Source of the DNA: Bacteroidota bacterium
Lineage (GTDB): Bacteria; Bacteroidota; Bacteroidia; NS11-12g; UBA9320
Reading direction: 5' to 3'
Assembly: GCA_013359235.1 (NCBI GenBank)
Contig: JABWCE010000002.1
Location: forward strand, 62,001 to 126,000
DNA length: 64,000 nucleotides
Shown: positions 35,944-42,804 of the stretch, one piece after another
Layout of the letters: the number at the start of each line of letters is the position of its first letter
Numbering within the stretch: the first letter of the stretch is position 1
The notes under the pieces: generated by a model
Told to the model about the DNA's origin: nothing
The model's input: the letters and a program-made list of their open reading frames with translations, nothing else
The model's database searches: none
Program-made: the position numbers and the translations under genes

Positions 35944-36828
35944 ATTTTCTTTTGATTGTAAAACTGCTTTTCCATTAATATTTGTAATTGTAATTTCCCA
36001 GCCTGGCGAACCTTGGGGATATTCTATTTGTAAAAAGCTATGAGCAGGATTAGGATAAATTTTTACTCGATTTTGCTTAATTTTATCAATAGATACAGAT
36101 CTAATTGTATCAATCAAATGAATAATTTCCAATTCATCACAATAGTCAATAATTTTCCAATGATCAAAAGAAGAATTTGCAGAATATACAGCCACTTTTT
36201 CCACGTTGCACACTGAAATAAGTTCTTGCCAAAATGGCGAATTACGCCTAATTAGTTTAAAAGGTAGAAGTCCAAAATTAGAACCTATACCTTGCGATGC
36301 AAAAAATGGTGAAGTTACTCTGTAATATTCAGAAGGAGCTCTAGTTAGAATCTTATAAAATTGTGTCCTTCTTAATTGATTGTCTTGAAACTTAACATTT
36401 TTAACACTATCAATCAACAATTTAATGTTAAGTCCACTTGCTGTATGTTTAATTTTCAAAGTATCACCTACTTTCAAACTAAAATCATAAATAATTAAAT
36501 TGTCAGCTTTAAAAGAATCACCGTTTTCATTATACAATGTACCGGTAAAAAATACAGTATCGTTTTTCTCTTTTAAGAAATATACATAAGAATGCTGTTT
36601 CCAATCTTTAGAGCTATAAAGGATTGAATAAAATTTTTCTTGTCCTTTTACAGAATCTAAATGTACAAATTCTTTTGAATAAGTTGCAAAACTCAAACCT
36701 TCAGAAATTGATGGTGCATCGCAGTATGTGTAATAGGTGCTGCTATCTAAAAAGCTGATTTGTGCATTTATGTTATTAACAAATGTAAATACAAAACTAA
36801 TGCTGAATAATAATTTTATGTGTTTCAT
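35836..36828 (-). CDS. T9SS-secreted hypothetical protein
   Basis: 330 residues. Signal peptide MKHIKLLFSISFVFTFVNNINAQ. The mature domain has no family that I recognise; it contains KNDTVFFTGTLYNENGDSF, then LKVGDTLKIKH, as in several secreted Bacteroidota proteins. The last 75 residues are a type A T9SS sorting domain: KIYPNPAHSFLQIEYP, then the strands GWEITITNINGKAVLQ, HLPNGIYYIQLTN and the tail KIIIQH. The final 25 residues match the upstream gene's end exactly. It overlaps that gene by 32 bp and is in turn overlapped by a gene stub at 35799-35867. Confidence 0.85.
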   Translation of the reverse strand: MKHIKLLFSISFVFTFVNNINAQISFLDSSTYYTYCDAPSISEGLSFATYSKEFVHLDSVKGQEKFYSILYSSKDWKQHSYVYFLKEKNDTVFFTGTLYNENGDSFKADNLIIYDFSLKVGDTLKIKHTASGLNIKLLIDSVKNVKFQDNQLRRTQFYKILTRAPSEYYRVTSPFFASQGIGSNFGLLPFKLIRRNSPFWQELISVCNVEKVAVYSANSSFDHWKIIDYCDELEIIHLIDTIRSVSIDKIKQNRVKIYPNPAHSFLQIEYPQGSPGWEITITNINGKAVLQSKENIHQISTKHLPNGIYYIQLTNKKFYHHETHKIIIQH

Positions 36829-36904
36829 GGTGATAAAATTTTTTATTGGTTAATTGAATGTAATAAATTCCATTGGGTAAGTGTTTAGTTGAAATTTGAT
36901 GTAT
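36793..36904. repeat. 112-bp direct repeat, copy B
   Basis: 110 of 112 bases identical to 35832-35943. It covers the 3' end of the 551-residue gene and, in another frame, the ATG and signal-peptide start of the 330-residue gene. Confidence 0.85.
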
Positions 36905-38452
36905 TGTTTCTTTGGTTTGAAATACTTCTTTCCCGTTTATATCGGTAATGATTATTTCCCAACCGCTGGAGCCTGTTGGGTAATCTATTTGTAGAAATGT
37001 ATGAGCAGGATTGGGATAAATCTGACAAATATTTTCGGGAACTTTAATTTTAATGATATTGTCTGTGGCGTTACACCCTGGTGTAAAGCAGCCGTTACTA
37101 TCAAGTTTAAGCAATGCGGCTGTTTGGAAAACGCCCATAGGTTGTGTAGTATCACTAGGCACACCCCATCTACGCATGTATTCACCAGTAAGTAAAAATC
37201 CATTATCAGGAGTTCTGATAAAACTATAAGGTTTAAAGCCTTTGTCTGTGGTGTCAGTTGACCAAAGATTGTATTCTCTGTACCAAATGGGCTTGCCATC
37301 AAACCCTGTTTTAAATAGGTACGGTATAGCAGTCCAGTTTTGAGGATATGGTCTATTTATATAACGATAACCACACCAAACTGCACCATCGTCAAAAATT
37401 AAGGCATCTGTCATTAAATTGGCAGCCACATCTTTGTCTGTAATTCCCATTTTCCAATTCAGAAATTGACGATTATTTTTTGTCCAAAGCTTTTTGCCGG
37501 TTTGGTAATCTATTTCTGCGAACCAAAAAGTTGCATTATCTTTTGATTCCGCAAGATGGTATGGGTCGCCTGGCTTTTTCCATGGACGATAATACAAATC
37601 CAGCCACGAGCATAAAATATTGCCATTGGGCAATTGCACCATTTTAAAATCAGTAGTATTAATAGTATCTTGGTCGCCTACCGGGCGACTTTCCCATATC
37701 AATTTGCCGGTGGTATCTATTTTTTGTATAACCCCTTCAAACTGATTAGCGTCTCCCGCAAAATCCCAACGATCTAAAATTTGTAAAAACAAGTTTGCCG
37801 GGTTTTGGTTGTCTGCGTGGATGTTTTCAAGTTGAATGTCATGATTTGATTGACTGTAAAGTGGATTTAATCTAGTATAAATCAAAGATGTAGTGTTATC
37901 TACATTAATTTTAAGCAATCGAGAACTTTGAACGGTGTTTAACTTATCAAACTTTTTATACCAATTGACCAACGCATATTTTTTATAATTAATTAAAAAT
38001 AAACCCTCAACAAGAGTTGGAAACGTATCATAGTTTATCGGCAATTCTAATTTTTCAAAACTGGGGTATAAAAATACATCAGATTGCCATTTTGTCTCAG
38101 AACCTACAGAGTCACCATAATTTGCAGCAAACAAAAAATAATTGTTATTTAATCTTATCGAATTATTTTTAGTGCGGTACTGTAAATTTGTTAATTCATC
38201 TATTTGGTCTGAATAGTAAAAGAGAGAATCAGATGAGTAAAATTCACCATCAAGCAAACTGTTTTTATTAATATTTAATCCTAAAACTATAGACTTATCA
38301 AACTTTGATGTTGGACAAAAAGAATAAATTGTGTCAGCCAGAATATAACAGTTATTCCCACGCCATCCCGGAACAAACTTAAACCAGGTATTTTGAGCCG
38401 ATAGGCTTAAAACACTGCTTGTAATAAGTATGGTAAGTGTGAACTTTTTCAT
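36797..38452 (-). CDS. T9SS-secreted hypothetical beta-propeller-like protein
   Basis: 551 residues. Signal peptide MKKFTLTILITSSVLSLSAQ. The mature part (25-465) shows repeated blade-like pieces with Trp and Asp (GKLIWESRPVGDQDTINT, NGNILCSWLDLYYRPW, TGKKLWTKNNRQFLNW, DGKPIWYREYNLWST, NGFLLTGEYMRRWG), which fits a beta-propeller of the PQQ/YVTN style. A Cys-containing spot (SNGCFTPGCNA) lies before the sorting domain ICQIYPNPAHTFLQIDYP ... KIIIQH. It is the first intact gene of the array and its end overlaps the next gene by 32 bp. Confidence 0.85.
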   Translation of the reverse strand: MKKFTLTILITSSVLSLSAQNTWFKFVPGWRGNNCYILADTIYSFCPTSKFDKSIVLGLNINKNSLLDGEFYSSDSLFYYSDQIDELTNLQYRTKNNSIRLNNNYFLFAANYGDSVGSETKWQSDVFLYPSFEKLELPINYDTFPTLVEGLFLINYKKYALVNWYKKFDKLNTVQSSRLLKINVDNTTSLIYTRLNPLYSQSNHDIQLENIHADNQNPANLFLQILDRWDFAGDANQFEGVIQKIDTTGKLIWESRPVGDQDTINTTDFKMVQLPNGNILCSWLDLYYRPWKKPGDPYHLAESKDNATFWFAEIDYQTGKKLWTKNNRQFLNWKMGITDKDVAANLMTDALIFDDGAVWCGYRYINRPYPQNWTAIPYLFKTGFDGKPIWYREYNLWSTDTTDKGFKPYSFIRTPDNGFLLTGEYMRRWGVPSDTTQPMGVFQTAALLKLDSNGCFTPGCNATDNIIKIKVPENICQIYPNPAHTFLQIDYPTGSSGWEIIITDINGKEVFQTKETIHQISTKHLPNGIYYIQLTNKKFYHHETHKIIIQH

Positions 38453-38467
38453 ATTTCTATTTATAAA

Positions 38468-38497
38468 ATTCCGTCCCGCTACCTAGCGGGACGGAAT
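38468..38497 (-). terminator. Strong hairpin, probable terminator of the broken T9SS gene
   Basis: Perfect 13-bp inverted repeat ATTCCGTCCCGCT / AGCGGGACGGAAT around the loop ACCT, followed on the minus strand by TTTTATAAAT. It lies 8 bp after the stop of the T9SS remnant at 38506-38598 and 15 bp before the start of the intact T9SS gene. It is far more GC-rich than its surroundings. Confidence 0.7.
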
Positions 38498-38505
38498 AAT
38501 TAAAC

Positions 38506-38598
38506 TTATTTTTGAATAACCACCTTTCTTACGATTGTTGAATTATTGTCTAAACTTAACACTCTAACAAAGTAAACACCGTTTGGCCAATTTTCTGT
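38506..38598 (-). pseudogene. C-terminal end of a T9SS sorting domain, gene cut off by the transposase fragment
   Basis: The minus-strand frame ending with TAA at 38506 reads ENWPNGVYFVRVLSL followed by a TIVRKVVIQK tail. This is the last 30 or so residues of a type A sorting domain (NGVYFVRV, basic end). Upstream of residue TENW the similarity stops and the sequence becomes transposase DNA. No start or body is present here or on the far side of the island, so this is a truncated gene. Confidence 0.7.
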
Positions 38599-39056
38599 CA
38601 CCAAATTGTAATTTTATTGATAAATTTTTTTACAACGGTAATAATCGCGTGTTCTTCAAATGTGTTGCCCGAGAACACTTCATAAGAAATTGGAAAGCCA
38701 TCCTTTGTGACCATCAAACCAACAACTATTTGAGGTTGTTGAGACTTGTTGTCTTTTGAAAAACCATTCTTGCGTAAATCATCTTCCTCAAAAGTCTCAA
38801 AATACAGTGTGGTCACATCATAAAATAATATATCATAACAAAATGCATATCTTTTCTTGGCGAAGTTCACAGCAATAGATTCAACCTTTGATTTCAATGG
38901 CAACCACTCTTTTGCCGATTCGTAATAATTTTGGCGTCTGTGTTTTATTCCAAAATATTGTTCGAGTAATTCAATAGAGCGCAACTTAGAGGCGGGCTCC
39001 ATTATTTGCATTATCACTAAGTTACCAGCAAATGTAGAGAACGACACGACCACCAA
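38598..39056 (-). pseudogene. IS1634-type transposase fragment
   Basis: 152-codon frame with the core of an IS1634-like DDE transposase: the first catalytic block YDILFYDVTTLYFETFEEDD and the later block GFPISYEVFSGNTFEEHAII are plain, as is MEPASKLRSIELLEQYFG. A full transposase is about 500-550 residues; the N-terminal part is absent (homology starts near NLVIMQIMEPASK) and the C-terminus stops at about 38610, where T9SS-gene DNA begins. No inverted ends of an IS are seen. It is therefore a two-sided remnant marking the left edge of the island. Confidence 0.8.
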
Positions 39057-39105
39057 CAGACGACCTTAATTCGAAAGACTATTTCGCTGTTCCTTGACAC
39101 AAACC

Positions 39106-39124
39106 GACCTGACTTTGCCGACAC
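39106..39124 (+). repeat. Island direct repeat, left copy (17/19 match to 46637-46655)
   Basis: GACCTGACTTTGCCGACAC against GACCTGACTTTCACGACAC at the right. It lies in a CGAC-rich, non-coding stretch (about 39057-39190) unlike host DNA. Confidence 0.45.
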
Positions 39125-39194
39125 TCAAGCCGACCCGCAATAAGGATGTTGAAAAGAATTTACCTTTTTTCAGGGTCATTAAAACGGACTTTAT

Positions 39195-39202
39195 TACTTT
39201 TG
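39195..39202 (+). promoter_or_regulatory. Bacteroidota -7 box (TACTTTTG) of the restriction operon
   Basis: Exact TAnnTTTG match 28 nt before the ATG of the XRE regulator. It overlaps the left arm of a perfect palindrome. Confidence 0.55.
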
Positions 39203-39215
39203 ACACGATTGTCAA
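39200..39215. promoter_or_regulatory. Palindrome TTGACACGATTGTCAA, candidate operator of the XRE regulator
   Basis: Perfect 6-bp arms (TTGACA, TGTCAA) with a 4-nt centre. The site begins within the -7 box and covers the expected transcription start, 15 bp before the regulator gene. A bound XRE dimer there would block RNA polymerase. This is inferred; there is no second copy in the window that I can see. Confidence 0.5.
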
Positions 39216-39230
39216 GAAATACGATTCAAG

Positions 39231-39599
39231 ATGCAAACAGAAAATTTAGGCGACTACATCAGACAGCTAAGAGAACAGGCGGAAATGCCATTACGAAAAC
39301 TTGCTGCATTGCTCGATATTGACCAAAGCACACTAAGTAAATTGGAACGTGGAGAGCGACCAGTAAGCCGACAAATGTTGCCAATCATTGCCAAGACTTT
39401 CAAAGTGGACGAGAAAGAACTTGTGATAAAGTATATGAGCAAACAAGTTGCTTATCAACTGGCAGACGAGAAATACGCCAAAGACATTTTGATAGCGGCA
39501 GAGGAAGAATTGAGCTATGCGAAATCGCGAACACCTTTAAAAAAAGAAAAAGCAAGTGAGCAAATAAAATACCTAACCAAAAAGAACGGTAAAAAGTAA
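39231..39599 (+). CDS. XRE-family HTH regulator of the restriction operon
   Basis: 122 residues. The HTH_3 domain (residues 6-64) is clear: LGDYIRQLREQAEMPLRKLA, LLDIDQSTLSKLERGERPVS (recognition helix QSTLSKLERG) and LPIIAKTFKVDEKEL. The C-terminal 50 residues are helical and charged. Its last stop-codon base is the first base of the res start (TAATG), so it is coupled to res. In restriction loci such proteins act as controllers that time endonuclease expression; autoregulation through the palindrome at 39200-39215 is likely. Confidence 0.9.
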   Translation: MQTENLGDYIRQLREQAEMPLRKLAALLDIDQSTLSKLERGERPVSRQMLPIIAKTFKVDEKELVIKYMSKQVAYQLADEKYAKDILIAAEEELSYAKSRTPLKKEKASEQIKYLTKKNGKK

Positions 39600-42400
39600 T
39601 GGAGTTACAATTAGAGAATTTAAAATATCAGGACACCGCTATTCAGGCTGTCATTAAAGTGTTTGACGGAACAGAGAAAAACACCTTTGACAATGCTTGC
39701 ATTGAGGGCATACGTTCTAATTTTTGTAAACTAACTGCTTCGCAGTTAGCCGACAATATCAAAGCTATTGCAAAAGAAAACGGCATTGACGAAGAAACGG
39801 CAAAGTATTCAGCCGACAACGACCTTTGCATTGAAATGGAAACTGGAACAGGTAAAACACTTGTTTACATAAAAACTATTTACGAGCTATACAGACACTA
39901 CGCTTTTACCAAATTTATCATACTTGTTCCGTCAATTGCAATCAGACAAGGAACATTAGGAACATTCAAAACTTTTGAAAAGCAATTAGAAAGTATTTAT
40001 GGCTTCAAGGTTTCGGCTTTTGACTATGACAGCAAGAAACTTAATAAAGTAACCAACTTCATTGAAGAACAGCATCCGCAAGTTCTGATTATGACAACGG
40101 CTGCGTTTGCTTCTGACGACAGAATATTAAACCGAACTCAAAGAGAAGATTTGTTTAATAATCTGCCATACATTGACGCTATTGCCAAAGTGCGACCAAT
40201 CATTTTTATGGACGAGCCACAGGAAGGAATGGATAGCGACAATATGATGGAGCGTTTAAAAACACTTACAACAGAAGAAAGAAAAGAGCGATATAGTGAG
40301 AAAGCAGACGACAGAGAAAAAACAATCTTCAAAACACTTGACCCACTTTTCAAAATTCGTTATTCAGCAACACACAAAACGGTTAAAAATCTTTTGTATC
40401 GCTTAACGCCTTACGACAGCTACAAACAAGGATTGGTAAAGAAAATTGAAGTGCTTACCGTAACAGAAAAAAACGATGAAGCCACAATTAAAATAGAACT
40501 TACAGCAACTCAAAACGGAACAAGCGAACCAAAGGCTAAAGTAAAAGCGTGGAAGTTGAAAGCAGGGAAATTTGTTTTTGAAGAAACAAGTTGGTTGAAA
40601 GTTGGCGATAATTTGGGGGAAAAAACGAATAACCCAAGTTATTTGAACTACAAAATTGAACGCATCAACAAGAGTTTAAAAACGCAAAAGTGGAGCATCA
40701 CTTTTACCAATGGAGTTGAACTTTTTGAAAAGCAAGCATCAGGAAATGTAGAAAATATTTGGGCTTTGCAGTTGGAATGGCTTATACATCGCCACTTTGC
40801 AAAATCTCAAAAATTGCAACCGAAAGGAATTAAGGTTTTGAGTTTGATTTTCATTGACAAGGTTTCAAACTATATGGGCGAAGAACCCAAGATTAAAAAC
40901 CTGTTCGTTGAAAAATACAAAGCCATTTTTCCCGAATACAACGATAGTAAGAACCCAACAGACCAACAAATTCAGGAGCTACAGGGATATTATTTTGCAC
41001 AAAATGCAAAAGGCGAATATTCAGACAACGAGGGTGGACTAAAGGAGCAAAAGAAAATCTACGAACTCATTTTACAGAAGAAAGACGAACTATTGACCAT
41101 CGGCAACCCGATTGAGTTTGTATTTTCTCACTCTGCTTTGGGCGTTGGTTGGGATAATCCGAATGTTTTCAATATCGCAACACTCAATACTGCCTATTCA
41201 GAAATTCGTAAACGCCAGGAAATTGGTAGAGGTTTGCGTATTTGCGTAAACCAACAAGGACAAAGGGTTTATGATGACCCAAAAACACAAGTAGGCGATG
41301 AACTAAATTTATTGACGGTTATCCCCAATGAAACCTACGAAACCTTTGTAACGCAATATCAAAAGGAAATAAACGATGTATATGGCTCAAAAGAAGCTGG
41401 AGCAGCTTTAAGAAACAATCATAAGGGAGAAGATAAATCAGTTAGAACATTCAAACGCAACCAAAAATCAGAAATTGAAACGGCATTTAAAAAATATTGG
41501 AAAGCTTTAGCCCACAAAACTGATTACTCTGTTTTTTTTGAACAAAAGGAGTTAATAAAAAAAGCAACCGAAGAAATAAGCAAAATATCCATTCCTGATT
41601 ATCAAATCGAAGTTAAGGGTACAAGAATAACAAATATTAATGAAGAAGATATTAATTCGGAAAATACCGGTAGGGAAACGACTAATTTGAAAGTAAAATA
41701 TAATCTACATGATTATTTAGAAGAATTTAGCGAGAGTACGTGTTTAGACTATAAAGCCTCAGCAGATATTTTAATTGGTATAAATAATCACTCCCATTTC
41801 GTAAAAAATCCACCACGTTTTATAGCTGAAGCTATTCATATAATGAAGAATGTATTGTTAGAGGAAATGTTTAGAGGATTGTCTTATAATATTATTGGAG
41901 AATATGAAGAAGAATTTGAGGATTTATTTCCATTGCTTATAAAGCAAAATACACAATTTAACTACCCAAGAGGCATACGAGATACGCCAAACAAAGGGGT
42001 TTACGATGGTTTTGTGTACGACAGCGGAGTAGAAAGCGATTTTGGATTATATGCCGAACACGACCCCGAAGTAGTTTGCTTTTTTAAACTACCCAACTGG
42101 TATAAAATCAAAACTCCTATTGGAGAATATGAACCCGATTTTGGATTAGTGATGAAGCGTAAGAGTTTAAAAACAGGAGATGAAACGGAATATTACTTTG
42201 TAATAGAAACCAAAGGAACAAATGACATCAACGATAAAAAAGCACTAACCGAAAGCGAAGTGTATAAAATAAAATGTGCAATGAAACACTTTGAAACCTT
42301 GGGTGTGGAAGTGCATTACAAAGCTCCTGTTAAGGAATATCATTACTTTAAAAAATTGTCAGAACTTGAATTTCAAGAATTAAAGAATAATCAGAATTAG
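39599..42400 (+). CDS. res: Type III restriction endonuclease, Res subunit (helicase-nuclease)
   Basis: 933 residues. Superfamily 2 helicase: Walker A METGTGKTLVYI (Lys86), the Walker B variant MDEPQ at 204-208, and motif VI RQEIGRGLRI (541-545 is EIGRG). The C-terminal nuclease has a PD-(D/E)xK core: EPDFGLV (Asp847) and VIETKG (Glu870, Lys872). Res works only with Mod, moving on DNA after ATP hydrolysis and cutting when it meets a second complex. The stretch coding for about residues 635-790 is more AT-rich than the rest, which may show recombination. The gene ends in an ELEFQELKNNQN tail also found inside Mod. Confidence 0.94.
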   Translation: MELQLENLKYQDTAIQAVIKVFDGTEKNTFDNACIEGIRSNFCKLTASQLADNIKAIAKENGIDEETAKYSADNDLCIEMETGTGKTLVYIKTIYELYRHYAFTKFIILVPSIAIRQGTLGTFKTFEKQLESIYGFKVSAFDYDSKKLNKVTNFIEEQHPQVLIMTTAAFASDDRILNRTQREDLFNNLPYIDAIAKVRPIIFMDEPQEGMDSDNMMERLKTLTTEERKERYSEKADDREKTIFKTLDPLFKIRYSATHKTVKNLLYRLTPYDSYKQGLVKKIEVLTVTEKNDEATIKIELTATQNGTSEPKAKVKAWKLKAGKFVFEETSWLKVGDNLGEKTNNPSYLNYKIERINKSLKTQKWSITFTNGVELFEKQASGNVENIWALQLEWLIHRHFAKSQKLQPKGIKVLSLIFIDKVSNYMGEEPKIKNLFVEKYKAIFPEYNDSKNPTDQQIQELQGYYFAQNAKGEYSDNEGGLKEQKKIYELILQKKDELLTIGNPIEFVFSHSALGVGWDNPNVFNIATLNTAYSEIRKRQEIGRGLRICVNQQGQRVYDDPKTQVGDELNLLTVIPNETYETFVTQYQKEINDVYGSKEAGAALRNNHKGEDKSVRTFKRNQKSEIETAFKKYWKALAHKTDYSVFFEQKELIKKATEEISKISIPDYQIEVKGTRITNINEEDINSENTGRETTNLKVKYNLHDYLEEFSESTCLDYKASADILIGINNHSHFVKNPPRFIAEAIHIMKNVLLEEMFRGLSYNIIGEYEEEFEDLFPLLIKQNTQFNYPRGIRDTPNKGVYDGFVYDSGVESDFGLYAEHDPEVVCFFKLPNWYKIKTPIGEYEPDFGLVMKRKSLKTGDETEYYFVIETKGTNDINDKKALTESEVYKIKCAMKHFETLGVEVHYKAPVKEYHYFKKLSELEFQELKNNQN
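42362..42398 (+). repeat. 37-bp in-frame repeat at the end of res (copy in mod at 44352-44388)
   Basis: 34 of 37 bases equal the copy at 44352-44388. Both are read in the same frame, giving ELEFQELKNNQN at the Res end and ELELQELKNKQN within Mod. Confidence 0.8.
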
Positions 42401-42402
42401 TT

Positions 42403-42804
42403 ATGGATACGATAAAAAAAACGGCAGCCGAGTTTAATGATAGCACTAGTAAAATAATTGGCTGTGCAATGCGTGTACATTCAACATTAGGTAATGGCTT
42501 TCAGGAAGTTATTTATCAGAGGGCATTAGAAATAGAAATGCGACTAGAGGATTTGGAATTTCAGAGGGAAATGGAAATGCCAATTTATTACCGTGATGAA
42601 CAAATTGGAACTCGCAGGGTAGATTTCTTTGTGGAAAATGAAATAATGGTTGAGCTCAAAGCTATTATTGAGTTAGAAGATGTGCATTTAGCACAAGCAA
42701 TCAACTATCTTGAGGCATACAATATGAAAACGGGTTTGCTTATCAATTTCGGAAGCAAAAGTCTGACTTTTAAAAGATTAATAAACAAGAAATTTAAAGT
42801 ATAA
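42403..42804 (+). CDS. GxxExxY-family protein
   Basis: 133 residues. The name-giving motif is GFQEVIY (Gly32, Glu35, Tyr38), followed by the PD-(D/E)xK-like core RRVDFFVENEIMVELKA (Asp74, Glu84, Lys86). The family (TIGR04256-type) is thought to have a nuclease-like fold; its biochemical activity is not known to me. It is placed exactly between res and mod, 2 bp after the res stop, and its last base is the first base of mod. It is therefore expressed together with the restriction enzyme and not an independent insertion of a larger element. Confidence 0.88.
   Translation: MDTIKKTAAEFNDSTSKIIGCAMRVHSTLGNGFQEVIYQRALEIEMRLEDLEFQREMEMPIYYRDEQIGTRRVDFFVENEIMVELKAIIELEDVHLAQAINYLEAYNMKTGLLINFGSKSLTFKRLINKKFKV

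Noticed and set aside
38468-38497. Hairpin as a CRISPR-like or REP-like repeat unit
   Set aside because: Only one copy is seen in the window and it fits a terminator of the broken T9SS gene.
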